64,000 bases of DNA from Amborella trichopoda. Lineage: Eukaryota; Streptophyta; Magnoliopsida; Amborellales; Amborellaceae. Below the pieces are notes generated by a model, which saw only the letters and a list, made by a program, of their open reading frames with translations, made no database searches and was not told the DNA's origin. Numbering within the stretch: the stretch's first letter is position 1; every line of letters begins with the position of its first letter. Below are positions 33,268-44,615 of this stretch, piece after piece. Both the position numbers and the translations under genes were made by a program. The stretch is from positions 1,037,464 through 1,101,463 of the forward strand of contig NW_006495933.1 in the NCBI RefSeq assembly GCF_000471905.2. Reading direction: 5' to 3'.

Positions 33268-35276
33268 GGGGACTATCAATAAATAAGCTCACCATAAAAT
33301 CGGAAACAAATCATTTTTATTTAAAAACAATCGGATAAAAAATACAGATCGGCAAAAATACTTCATATAAAGATATCATTAATATATTGGATTAGGCTCA
33401 AAAAATTGGAGTAAAAAAATTGGATAAATTTATAATATTAGAAATTTTGAAATTCTCAAAAATAAAAATTATGTCAAACCACCAATAACTAATTCATCTA
33501 TAAAAACTTTACTAAACTAATATAATTAAGTCAATTAATTTAGATGCCTCGTAACTCTGATGCAATCATCCAATATTAAATACATAATTAACTAGTATAT
33601 ACCAAAACAATTGTACCATATAAATCTACCCATAACATACGAAAGACAAATATACTATATAAATTTATTTACTAAATACTTTAACTATAGTATGGTGATA
33701 AATATACTATATAAATTTATTCATTAAATAGTTAAACATCACACCTACTTGACAGGTACAAAAAACAAATACACAATTTTTGTTTTCTCATTACAAGGAT
33801 TTAACAATAATATGGTGACTATGGTTACACCGTAACTATGTTTAAAGTTTTATGAATTTCTTAATTGAAAAGTGGCCGGTAGAAATTTGGGTTTCATAGT
33901 TGTGTTTGTGGTTTAGAGAAAGGAGGAAGAAGGAAGAGAGAGAGAAAGAGGTTACGGTTTAGAGAGAAGAGAGAGAAGGAAGAGAGAGAGAAGGAGGTTA
34001 CAGTTTAGAGACGAAAATAGGGCTGGGCTTATAGCCGTTTATAGAGAGAGAAGAAGGAAGAAGGAAGAAGGAAAAAAGAAGAGGTAATGGCTACACAAAC
34101 CCTAATGGAAGAGGCCCTAATTAATTTTTAGAAAGAGAAAAGGAAGATGGGATTCTAATTTGGGATAGTTTGAAGATGGCTTTTCTCTCTTATTTGGGAT
34201 GTTGTTTGAGAGAAAGCTCTAACTATACTGATTCGTCAAGAGGCCATAACTGATTTTTAGAAAGAGAAAAGGAAGAGGGTTTTTCTTTTTCTTTGGAAAA
34301 CATCAAGCAGAGCTCAAGGATTAGATTTTGGAACTAATCCTATACTTACAATTGCTTGCTCCTATAAGTTTACACAATGACACTGAAATCTGCATCTATT
34401 TGTTTAAATTTAAAAAAAAAAGGAAAAAAAAATTCATACCTTCAATTTACAACTGTGGCTTTGAAGAACATAGTGGGGATAAAAATTTCTATTTTAGTTT
34501 TTTTAAATAAATTTCAAAAGCATGAAAGTAGCAATGGCTGCAATACACAAAAAGGTAAAAAAAAAAAATATTTCAAAATAAAATTATTGGTAAAAAACGA
34601 GGCGATTTTTTGGTTGGATTTAAATCGTGTTATGAAAAAGCACGTTGTAAACATTTTTAAGAAAACTACACGACTTTTTCTTGATTTTTTCAAAAAGTCG
34701 CCGTTTAAAACTGTTTCCATAAAAATACCGATTTTTTTTAAAAAATTGCCGATTAAATTGGGATTTGCTAACTATGCTCCTAACTCACATCCCAAACAAA
34801 GAAAGTGAAGTATTGATATATAGAAAGAGAACATGAGAAGGAGTGGTTCCTTATTTGGCGCTCCCTAATTTGGGTTGTAATTAGGACCAGTGTTTAGACA
34901 AACCAGCCGGATCGAATTGGATTGGGCCGAGTTATCTGGAACCGGGTCATGGGCGAGTCCCGTTAAGCCCGATATTGGTGGTCAGGTTCTCAAGTTTGAA
35001 AAAATTCACAAAAGAATTGTTAAAAAATTCCAAAAAAATATATTTACTTATGTTGTGTTTTTATATATTTTCTATCATTTTAACAAAGATTGGAAAGTAT
35101 TTGGCGATGACTACTTACTTTTCCATTTTCCCATCATTTTTTTATTATTTTTAAAATACCTCTGGTCACAAATTGATTTTTCAAAATTTGTTTTTCACTA
35201 ATTTTTATCCTCATTTAAATGTGTTTTGTTTAATTTTATTTTAAATATATTTTTCATATTTTTATTTTATTTTTTT
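33268..35276. other. AT-rich DNA with small duplications, no gene
   Basis: No gene is supported. A 52-bp duplication around AAATATACTATATAAATTTATT starts at 33648 and 33700. A purine-rich tract at 33905-34080 repeats the phrase GAAGGAAGAGAGAGAGAA...GAGGTTAC.GTTTAGAGA. AAGAGGCC.TAA.T.ATTTTTAGAAAGAGAAAAGGAAGA occurs at 34109 and 34238. Open frames at 34328-34808 are Lys-rich products of A-runs. 34890-34990 is GC-richer ('GGGTCATGGGCGAGTCCC') but carries no domain. Confidence 0.5.
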
Positions 35277-36801
35277 GAATGGTAACGTACGACTTATCAT
35301 TAATTCATATATAAAATACAAGATGTTCAAGCAAAGATACAAGATTACAAAAATGAAGTAACCAACAGAGAGGGAGTATGGACTCCTCCTTTGGCAAGAA
35401 CATTGACATCTTCATTCGCTTCTCTATAACAATGGTATACTATTGCCATAGAGGTTAACAAAATATCCCAAATTTGATGAAAAATAGTCATTAATCTCCA
35501 AGGAATATGAGCTTTTTTCTTACTCTAGGGAATATGGTCATTTCTCTTGCTCCAGGCAATGACATTTGCCGAGTCTCCTTCGATAATCCTACCCCCTTCC
35601 AAAGTGCATAACAATTTCAAACCTTCTAAAAAACCTTGTGCTTCCGCCTCATTTGTTGTTGTGATACCACAAGGACCCGACTAAGAAAATATAATGTGAC
35701 TCAAATTATTTCTGATGAGTCCACCATAGCCAGCTAGCCCTGGATTGCTAAGTGAATTTCCATCAAAATTAAGTTTGAAGGACTTCACTGGTGGTGGTAT
35801 CCAAACAACCTCACTACAAGTGTTGTTGGTAACACCTATAGTCGCCACTGCCAAGGAATTGCTAATGATAAGACTTTTAGGTAACACCCATAGTCGCCAC
35901 TGCAAAGGAATTGCTAATGATAAGACTTTTAGGAATAAATCCACTATCCTTATGTGCAAGGAACCAATCAGTTGCAACTGCCAAAATATTCGATTTTAAT
36001 GTAGACAGATATGTACTTATACTATCAAATACTCTTCTATTTCTTTCATTCCAAACATTCAAAATAAGGCTAACTCAAATAGATCTCCAAATAATAGTTC
36101 CCATATTTGAAATATCGGGTGTGATCCATTGGTCAAGAAGAGATCTAACATTTTGGGGAAAAGGTAATGACAGATTGAGGCATTGCCAAACCCAATCCCA
36201 AAGATATGTAACAAAAGGGCATGAGAGGAAAAGTTGTTGCGCAATTTCATCACTGTCTTTGCATAGGATATATACATTAGTGATAATAAACCCTTTCTTT
36301 CTCAAGCTATCAACAGTTGCTAATTTATCTTGACACAGGGTTCATAAGAATAGTTGCATTATAAGTGGCACATACAATGTCTTAATCTTGAATAAACTAG
36401 CATCCAAATCTCTCCAATGATAAGAAAATGATAGATTGTTGGTCGATTGAATCGAAAAAATTTTTGAAGGGGTAAGATCCCAAATAAAGCTATCATCCAT
36501 ATTTGGAGTCAAATATGTGTTATTCAATAATTCCAATAATGTTTGATACTCCTCAATGAATCTGTCTATACCTCTCCTATACCAACAAGGAATGGACCAA
36601 ACAATATTAATATAAACGCCCCCACTAGCCTCCTTGACAGATGCTAAAGGGTTTAAAGCTTTTGAGAAAACCTCAGGGAAAAAGTATTTCAACGGTTCAT
36701 CTCCAATCTATTTGTCAAACCAAAAGAGAGTGGATTCTCCATTCTCCACTATTTTTTAGAATTGTTGTAGATACACAAATCTCTCATAGTCAATACCTCT
36801 T
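35277..36801 (-). pseudogene. LINE (L1-type) 3' part with RNase H domain, 5'-truncated
   Basis: Non-LTR retrotransposon fragment on the minus strand. From its 5' side, 36342-36760 reads words like FWFD..IGDEPLKYFFPEVF and DSFIWDLTPSKIFSIQSTN, which belong to the region between reverse transcriptase and the zinc-binding domain. 36075-36280 reads LFLSCPFVTYLWDWVW (zinc-binding reverse transcriptase domain). 35877-36062 reads MNVWNERNRRVFDSI. 35681-35840 reads WIPPPVKSFKLNFDGNSLSNPGLAGYGG, the start of the plant LINE RNase H. The 3' end is marked by an A-rich tail, seen on plus as TTTTTATTTTATTTTTTT at 35259-35276. A 52-bp tandem duplication (35829-35932) shifts the frame ahead of the RNase H. 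The 5' end is cut by the LTR at 36802. Confidence 0.8.
35829..35932. repeat. 52-bp tandem duplication inside the LINE
   Basis: GTAACACCTATAGTCGCCAC... (35829-35880) is followed directly by GTAACACCCATAGTCGCCAC... (35881-35932). Both end in GATAAGACTTTTAG and differ at about two positions. Because 52 is not a multiple of three, it changes the reading frame of the LINE. Confidence 0.95.
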
Positions 36802-38113
36802 TGTTTGAACACATTTTTCAGCACCTTGGGTCCTCGATACAAAATAAAAGAGAAGACGGTCAATAAAGCCTCGACATACAGCGGAATTCCTCACAGTCTC
36901 TGAATTGCCCCAGAACAAGTCAGAATCTACCTAAGCACTCCAAAAAGTCACCTGCCAAGTTTCATCGTAATCCGATATGTCTAAGGCAGTGTAAACAAAG
37001 AAACAATTTCGAAAAAGTCAGCCTCTAGCACTCTGAAACGGACTCTATAACTAGAACTCTATTTTTAGTGCATTAAACACCTATGGGACCATCGCCATTG
37101 GATCCGACACATTTGTAAACCCTTAGGGTTTAAGTTTTGGCTTAAACAAACATTCAAGGACAAAATTATGGGTAAACTATTGAAAAGGGGTAGGCCGCAC
37201 TATTCCCGTGCGCCCTCCCTGCTCCAAAGCACCATTAATGGTGGCTGTTTTCACAATCACAAGTAGCAAATTTGAAGACCCATATCTCACTCGTTTTGAG
37301 TCAAATCACACTCAAATTTGGTGGGCGTGTTTGTCTTGTCTAGACGAGCGTTTTAATATGTGGCACGACCCGTGACGATACCCGAGCAGGGAGAAAAACT
37401 AGAGAGAAGTTGGCAATTCATGAAGATAGTTACAAAAAATTCAGCAACGACATACCTTGCTCGAGCGACCATCACGACATTCGCATACCCAATCGATGCG
37501 AAACCAATTGCATTATGTACGTAAGGTCTGAGGCTATGTCTGGTTCGAAACTTGCGTACGATGAATGGTTGGATTCAACACACGAAGGCGTCAAAGTTGC
37601 TACAGATTCTGGCCGTCGAATTTCAAGATTCCGACCAAAACCCAAAAGTTGTGAAATCTTGGTTCAAGCACGAAATTGAGCTGCATTTATTACAACACAA
37701 TCGTGATGGCATGATCAATGGAATTCAATGAAAAAACCAAAGAAAAACATTAAGAAACAAGCACAATATCGATCAAAAGCTTTCAAGATCTATACAAATT
37801 TCGAGTCCCATGATCGTGGCCAAAAAACATTATCCATGGTTCGAAGTTGGTATCAAATCGATCGTCATGCCGAGCCTGACAAGAAAGCAATCATCTTTCG
37901 GCCAAGTGAACACTGGAGCAACCTTGAATCGTCTATGGAAGATCACACAAGTTCTAGGGCAGCAACAGAGACTGTTTTAAAATTTCATGTATTTTTGGGC
38001 AGGGCAAAACAGTCCTTTTGCACCCATTTTTTGAATTTGTTTTACTTTAATTAAATTATAATTATCATCAATTTAGATAGTTTTTGGGCGTACACTCATG
38101 TTTGGGCCCAATT

Positions 38114-38122
38114 CTATAAGTA
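38114..38122 (+). promoter_or_regulatory. LTR TATA box
   Basis: CTATAAGTA preceded by CATGTTTGGGCCCAATT, the conserved core-promoter context of the family. ATCAATAAA follows about 50 bp downstream and may be the poly(A) signal. Confidence 0.65.
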
Positions 38123-38639
38123 CATGTTAAACTCAACTGTCAAAAGACCCTTGATTTTTCAATCTCATCAATAAAATTTGGGAGTTTTTACATTGAAATT
38201 GTGGGCACATCTTAGAGAGAGACAGAAGAGAGAAGAAAAGGTTTGGTACCCTTTGATGAAGGTAACTTTCTCTCTCTTCCTTTCATCTCTCTCTTTCTCT
38301 CTCCTCCCCATCTCTCTCTTTCTCTTTCCTCTTGTCTATCTCTTTCTCTCTCCTCCTCTCATCTCTCTCTTTCTCTCTCCTCACATCTCTCTTTCTCTCA
38401 CCTCCTCACGTCTATCTCTCTCTTTCCTCTTTCTTCCCTAATCTCTTTATTCAATTTCCTTCTCTCTCTTCTATCTTTTCTTTCTTTTTCTTATCTTTCC
38501 TTCTCTCTCCCTGTTTCCTCTCCCTCTTCTTTGTTCATGCATGGCAGAGTCTATCGCTAGGTGTGATGTCTTCGTACTCCTAGGACATAAACAACGAGCC
38601 GAGCCTTAACCCGAGTGGCAGGCAGGGCCTCTGTCAAAG

Positions 38640-39290
38640 TTCCCTTGTCTCCTTCTATATCATGGATCGCTGTTCATGTTTTCTATCTCTTCTTACTCCT
38701 CTGTCATGGACGGCAGAAGCTCGTCATTGTCCATGTTTTCTCTCTCTTCTTATTCCTATGTCATGGATGGCGAAAGCTCATCACAGTCCATATTTTCTCT
38801 CTCTTCTTAATCCTATGTCATGGACAACAGAAGTTCATCGCCGTCCATATTTTTTTTCTCTTCTCATTCCTCTATCATGGACAGTAGAAGCTCATCACCA
38901 TCCATATTTTCTCTCTCTTCTCATTCCTTTGTCATGGACGACAGAAGCTCATCGCCATCCATGTTTTCTCTCGCTTCTCATTTCTCGATCATGGGCAGCG
39001 GAAGCTTATCACCGTCCATGTTTTCTCTCTCTTCTAACTCCTCTGTCCTGAACGACGGAAGGTCATTGCTGTCCATGTTTTCTCTCTCTTCCCTCTCTTT
39101 TGTCATGGATGGTAGAAGCTCATCGCTATCAATGTTTTCTCTCTCCTTTATTATGGATGATAGAGGCTCACCACCATCCATATTTTCTCTCTCCTATGTT
39201 ATGGACGGTAGAGGCTCATCGCCATCCATTCTTCTCTCCCTTTCTCTCTCTTCTGTGGACGAAGAGACCTCATCGCCGTCCATGTTCCCC
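38640..39290 (+). repeat. LTR hairpin minisatellite, 57-bp unit, stem CATGGACGGC
   Basis: About eleven units of 57 bp, with starts (CATGGA) at 38705, 38762, 38819 and 38876 and so on. Each has a core like CATGGACGGCAGAAGCTCATCGCCGTCCATG and a pyrimidine spacer TTTTCTCTCTCTTCTCATTC. Stem examples are ATGGAC 38820-38825 with GTCCAT 38843-38848, and ATGGATG 39153-39159 with CATCCAT 39175-39181. Since 57 is a multiple of three, all three frames stay open and give Ser-rich repeats. Those are not genes. Confidence 0.9.
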
Positions 39291-40156
39291 TTCTCTCTTG
39301 TCTCTCTCTTTCTCCCTCTTCCTTCTCTCCCTTCTTTCTTTCTTCTTCGCCCTTTTCTCTTCTTTCTCACTACTCCTCTCTTCTTCTTTTGCATGCCTCT
39401 CTTTCTCTCTTCTTTCTCTTCTTTCTTCTTTCGCTCTCGTTTGACCAAAGGAGGTTAAGTCAAACACTACCATGGTACTCATGTCGTCTAGCAATATTGC
39501 CGCTGCATCGGTCTTAGTTATCGTGCCTGCCTTACTGTCGTAATAGGCTAGCCATCGTGTCAAGCTGGTCAGTGATCATTCTATCGTCTAGTAGTATTTT
39601 CGTTATGTTGGTCTAGTTACCGTGCATGTCTTGTTACCACGCCGGGTCAATCACTTGTTGGTTTAGATACTGTGTTAGTCTAGCCACTTGGTCAAATTCC
39701 TATCTTCCCCATTCCTCTATTCTATCTCTTTCTTCTTCTTTCATCTATCTTTTTACCTTTTTCTTCTTTTGAATGTGCATGCCCATGGGCATTTACCCAA
39801 AGATAAGGTGGGGTCCCTTGGCCCACTTTTCTTGTAAATTAACTGTGTGTGTGTGATTGCAGAAACAAGAGAGTAAAGGCTAAGGGAGGCGATTCTGAAC
39901 CAGTTGTAGGACTGGGGGCTTTCCATCGTGATCTAAGAGGGTGCCCGCTCGAGTCAACCCGATTGAGTTAAGGACCTAGGTGAGGTGTGTCCTGCCTCAC
40001 ATTAAAATTCCTCTCTCATCGTTTTGTATACCTGCCCTTGTTCTCTAACAAGGTTCCTGAGAGATCGATCTCAAGTCTCGAGTTCTCCTGAAACCCGAGA
40101 CACGTGCCACCAGGTCATCTCGACCCAGAGAGTGACATCGAGGTACCTAACCAGCT

Positions 40157-40175
40157 TGGCGACTCCATTGGGGAC
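40157..40175 (+). promoter_or_regulatory. retrotransposon primer-binding site
   Basis: TGGCGACTCCATTGGGGAC, three bases after the LTR end at 40153. It is the best preserved site in the window and of the form known for Tat/Ogre elements (tRNA-Arg type, from memory). Confidence 0.75.
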
Positions 40176-40239
40176 ACACTACCCTTTTGTCGGATTGTCC
40201 GTGTTTGGCTAGTCTCTCCTTTGTTTTTTTATTTCTTGC

Positions 40240-41470
40240 ACACACATGGTTGCTGGGTTTCTTAACCCATTTATCTGGATCGAGGATTTTCTCATCCCCA
40301 CATTCGGAGGCATCCCCCGGGAACAAGTTCCTTGAACTTTGTTCCCAACTTTCCTTTTGAGCAAAGACCCAGTGTCTAGCTCCCAGGTCTTAACTTGAAT
40401 AGGCGTGAGGAGGGACTTAAAGGTCCCTAACTGCCCATCTCTTTGCCATGGTGGGACTTCCACTGAGGCACCCTGCATCAATAGCACATCTGCTACAACT
40501 CAAAGCATGCACCTTGTCACCGGCAAGTCCCTTGTCGGTCGTATTGCCGAGGACGTCGGAAGGCTGCCCAGTCCCTTTCTGTAAAAGGCACAAAAGTTGT
40601 TGTTTCTTCTGTGGGTCGCCGCAAGGTTACCCCCCACATTCTTGCACCACCACGAGTCTCTATGCTTAGATGCTCGACACATCGAGGCGGAGACCCTGGA
40701 GCTTCCACCTCTCGCGCACACCTTAAGGATCGTGGGCCATCCACTCGAGCCACACCTCGGGGCAACTCTTATGTTACCTCGAGTCAGCATTCAGGATCAG
40801 GCCTCCTAAGGCCAGGTTCTGTACATGCTATGCATGTGCATCCCACCACTCGGGGCAACGCCGTCGCTGCGTTAACCCAAGTACACAGAAGACGAATCAC
40901 TCATCCTCCTACTCAGAACACACTTACACCCCTGCCCACCTGTTCTCTTACAGACATTTGCTCACAGCTCTCAGCCTACTAAAGCCATACCACTTGTTCA
41001 TGTCCGGGCTGACCCCCAAGTCACCCGTGATCCTTCTTCAAGGGGCGCACACGCGTCGCCGTCACAGATCGCCCCTAGCTCCCAACTCAGTCATCCTCAT
41101 GAGTCAACCCTTATCCTGCCTGCCTCTCCTCTATTGGCAAGCACCTCCAGCCCTGGTACTCGAAGACCTTCCCCAAGAGTACTGTCTTGAACCAGCCCCA
41201 TCATCTCGGTCATGCCTCTTAAGTCCATAAGAGGGCTCGAGGCAAAGACCTGATGGGAGATCAAGTCCTTCATCCTCCTCGACCCAGGATGACCCCAATT
41301 CCTGGCCCACACCCATTGCTTCACCTGATGGAAACGACTCTTCCTTACACAAGGAAGGCCGACCAGTCATAGTCCCGATAATAATTCTGGCATGAGGTCC
41401 ATCAAAACCTCAAAGCTAATTGCAATAGGGGTCTGTAAATTCTGACTTGGGAAGTAACCAAGACGGTTGG
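40240..41470 (+). pseudogene. leader region with ORF1-like remnant (fossil)
   Basis: Third copy of the leader seen at 22130-23240 and 28628-29740. The frame 40611-40982 reads RGGDPGASTSRAHLKDRGPS and TRATPRGNSYV, matching the other copies in frame. Upstream, the start phrase 'AACCCATTTATCTGGATCG' parallels 'AACCCGTTCATCTGGGTCG' at 28647. The product would be basic and Ser/Pro-rich, without a known domain. Gag follows. Broken. Confidence 0.4.
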
Positions 41471-41498
41471 GGCACTCAACTTTGACAACCCTCTTCAC

Positions 41499-42579
41499 TT
41501 GAATCCTTTCTACCCTCTTCAGAAGATGAAGCCTAAAGAAGAAGTCCGTGAAACCAACACTGTGGTCAGTACCGTAGATGATGACCCAATCACTCGGCAG
41601 CCACAGTCCCAAGACTGTCAAGAACCGATCCTCCCCCGATCGGCATACAAGACTCAAGCCCAGTCGGGGCATGCTAAGCCCCTGCTGACCGATCTGCCTC
41701 GCATGACTCGCCAATCCCGGAAGCCTTTGACCGCCCTCAGGAAATGGTTAGTGTTATGGTTGTGGCAGACCCTAACGACAACCAGGAAGAACACATGTAT
41801 AGGTTCGAGCAGATGGTGCAAGCAATGATGGAGAAGATTGATCGCATGGAAAGAATGCGGTCCCCAGTCAATGTCTCCCTTCATGAAGCCAACTCCCATC
41901 ACTCGGATGATGCACCTTCAATGCAGCCTCCTCCTCTTGCCTCACAAGACAATTCCGTCTCCCCCCCCCGTCTCACAGGCAGACATTGACGCTATGGTAA
42001 CCCATAGCTTAAAAAGCAGACAGATCTCGAGTATGCAGGGAGCAACACTTTACCAAAAGCCGTACCCCTCCTACATTGATCAGGTTCTGTTTCCTTTAGA
42101 CTACAAGAAAGGGAAGTTTCCCTTGTTTGATGGAACTACCTCCCCACACTAGCATATCACCCATTTCCAAGCGGCATGTCGAGAGACAACATGATGGGAG
42201 ACTCCTTCTTCGTCAGTTTGTTGAAACCCTTGATGGCTCAGTTTTTCAGTGGTATGCTCGGCTTGTCGCAAATTCAGTATATACTTGGGAAGAAATGGCT
42301 AAACTATTCCACCAACGCTTTTATGAAGTCAAGAGAGAGGTTCAAACCATCGAGCTTCTCACTTTGTCCCCGGAACCCCACGAACCCGTCGATCAATTCA
42401 TAACAAGATGGAGAGAGTTTGATGCTCGCCATCTTAATTCTATGCCTGAGAAGGAAGTAGTTCAAACCTGTGTGCAAAACATGAAACCTGAGATTGCTTT
42501 ACATGTTGAGGCCTTCAATCCGACCTCCATGTTAGTGCCTATCTTTAAGTTGGTCTGTATAGAAAGCCTATCAAGCCAC
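41499..42579 (+). pseudogene. Ty3/gypsy gag, capsid core (fossil)
   Basis: The best readable capsid core of the window. The frame 41838-42152 contains QADIDAMVTHSLKSRQISSM and YQKPYPSYIDQVLFPLDYKK. The frame 42127-42618 contains LLLRQFVETLDGSVFQWYAR, YTWEEMAKLFHQRFY, EPVDQFITRWREFDARHL and MPEKEVVQTCVQNM, the classical retrotransposon gag pattern. In an intact element it would assemble the virus-like particle. The reading is interrupted at 42580 by the insertion of a minus-oriented element of the same family. Confidence 0.85.
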
Positions 42580-43429
42580 TGGTTAGGTGCCTCGATCTCG
42601 CCCTCCGGATCTGGATGATTGGGAGGCACGTGTCTCCGTTTTCAAGGGAACCCCGGACTTGAGATCGCTCTCTTGAGAACCTTGCTAAAAAAAAAGAGAA
42701 GGTAGACCAACCAATGAGAATTTAAGGTGGGTTTGAGACTTACTCGGGCTGGCTCGCGTGGGCACCCTCTTAGATCACGAAGAAAGCCCCCCAATCATAA
42801 AATTGGTTTGGAATCGCCTCCCTTAACTTGTATTCTTCTATTTCTGCAATCTCACACATATGGAAAATGTTACAAGACAAGTGGGTCAAGGGACCCTACC
42901 TTGCCTTTGTGGAACGTACACGGGCGTGCACATTCAAAAAGAGGAAGAGAAGAATGAGAAAGTTAAGACTGGGATGAGAAGAATTTGGTTAGGCGCTGAG
43001 ACTGACATAGTGACTAAACTAGTAAGTAATTGACCCGGCATGGCAGTAAAATGGGCTCGATAACTAAGACAGACTCAACAAAATTAGTACTAGACGATAG
43101 TACCAATAACGACTAGCTTGACACGATGGTTAGTCCGTCGTGACAGTAAAGTGGGAGCAATAACTCTGATCGGCACAACGACATTATTGCTAGACAACTG
43201 GACTACCATGGAATGCTAGTCTCCTCCTCTCTTGGTCAAATGAAAGGGTAAGAGAAATAAAGAAGAAGAACAGAAATAGAGAGAGAAGAGAAGAAGAAGA
43301 AGAAGAAAAGAAGAGAAAAGAGAAGAAGAAGCAGAGTAAGAAAGAAACAATGAGAGAAGAAGAAGAGAGAAAAGGGAAGGAGAGGAGAAGGAGGACACAG
43401 ACGATAATGAGATGGGGAGAGAGAAGACT

Positions 43430-44050
43430 CAGACTGCGATGGCTTCAACAGGCTTACACCGGTTGTGACATGAGAGAGAGGTATATGAGATTCAAGTGGC
43501 GATGGTCCTCCACAAGCTGTGACATAACGAAAGAAGAGAGAAAAAGAACATAGGCAGCGATGTGATTTCTCCATCTGTGATAGAAGAGAGAGAGAGAAAG
43601 AACACAAGTGGCAATAGGCTTGCACTGGCTGTAACAGAAGAGAAGAAAGAGAGAGAAAACACAGGCTGAGATAAGCTTGCGCCGTCTGTGACAAAAGAGA
43701 AGGAAGAGAGAGAAAACACATGTGGTGATAAGCTTCTACCATCCATGATAGAAGAGAAGAAAGAGAGAAAACACAGGCGACGATAAGCTTGCACCGTCTG
43801 TGATAGAAGAGAAGAAAGAGAAAGAAAACACAGGCGGCGATAGGCTTGCGTCGTCTTTGACACAAGAGAAGATACAGAGAGAAAACACAGGCGACGATAG
43901 GCTTGCATCGTCTGTGACAAAAGAGAAGAAAGAGAGAGAAAACACAGGCAGCGATAGGCTTGTGCCATCTGTGACATAAAAGAAGGAAGAGAGAGAAAAC
44001 ACAGGAGGCGATAGACTTGCACCGTCTATGATAAAAAAGAAGAAAGAGAG
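43430..44050 (-). repeat. LTR hairpin minisatellite, ~60-bp unit, stem CACAGGCGG
   Basis: About ten units of 57-60 bp: spacer AGAAGAGAAGAAAGAGAGAAAA plus core CACAGGCGGCGATAGGCTTG-CACCGTCTGTGA. Stem example: CACAGGCG 43772-43779 with CGTCTGTG 43795-43802 (one G-T pair). Open frames on the minus strand are translations of the array. A (GA)n-rich tract precedes it at 43255-43420. Confidence 0.9.
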
Positions 44051-44607
44051 AGAAATAAAGAGGAGAAAGAGAATTTTGACAGAGGCCCGACCTGCCATCC
44101 CTGTTAAGGCCTGACTCACTGTTCATGTCTCATGAATAGGAAGCCATCACACCAGATGATAAGTCTGTCATGTGTGAATGGAGAAAAGAAAGAAGAGTAA
44201 GGAAAGAGAGACATGACAGACAAGAGGAGGAAGAGAGAGAAAGAGATAAAGATGGAAGCAAAAAAGAGAAAGGGAGAGGCGAGATGAGAGAGAAAAGAGG
44301 AGGAGAGAGAAAGAGAGATAAAGATGATAGAGAAAAGAAGAGATATATAGAGACAAGAGAGAAAAGAGGAGTAGAGAGAAAGACAGAGATAAAGATGATA
44401 GAAAAAAGAAGAGAGAGAAAATGAGATAAAGATGAGAGAGAAAAGAGGAGGAGAGAGAAAATCACCTTAATGAAAGGTACCATCCCTTTTCTTATCTCTC
44501 CTCTATCTCTCTCCAAGATACACCCACAAACTTAAGTAATAATTGAAATATTGATTGAATGATTGAATAATGAACCAAAAGTTTTTTTTTCAATTAGGCA
44601 TTGCATG

Positions 44608-44615
44608 TTTATATA
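44608..44615 (-). promoter_or_regulatory. LTR TATA box
   Basis: The plus strand reads TTTATATA, which is TATATAAA on the minus strand, preceded there by 'CATATGTTTTGCCTAATTC'. It is a strong TATA match at the conserved LTR position, followed on the minus strand by AATATTGATTGA and the CT-rich leader. Confidence 0.65.

Larger units (their letters stand above)
36802..40153 (+). mobile_element. Tat-type LTR, full length (5' LTR)
   Basis: Runs from TGTTTGAACACATTTTTCAG to TACCTAACCA (TG...CA), about 3.35 kb. It is followed by a primer-binding site, so it is a 5' LTR. Parts: U3 36802-38110; TATA at 38114; ATCAATAAA near 38167; CT-rich leader 38260-38530; a 57-bp hairpin array 38640-39290; a ~110-bp block present twice (about 39490-39670, 'CGTCTAG(C/T)A.TATT'); and the conserved U5 end with GGCGATTCTGAACCAG and GAGAGATCGATCTC. 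It is inserted in the LINE (left flank ACCTCTT). It is the best-defined LTR of the window. Confidence 0.9.

Noticed and set aside
34377-34808. 143-codon Lys/Phe-rich frame
   Set aside because: Composed of A- and T-runs in an AT-rich stretch; no domain, and composition explains the frame.
34890-35201. 103-codon frame with GC-rich start
   Set aside because: No domain; the second half is AT-rich low-complexity translation.
35911-36333. 140-codon plus-strand frame
   Set aside because: Shadow of the minus-strand LINE, whose zinc-binding and RNase H words are on the other strand.
38820-39458. 212-codon Ser-rich repeat protein
   Set aside because: The 57-bp array is a multiple of three, which keeps all frames open; the overlapping frames at 38615-39051 and 39100-39444 give equally long products.
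43236-44126. 296-codon minus-strand frame with repeated 'VFSLFLLFCHRR' words
   Set aside because: Translation of the LTR hairpin minisatellite and GA-rich leader, not conserved in the other LTRs because their arrays differ.
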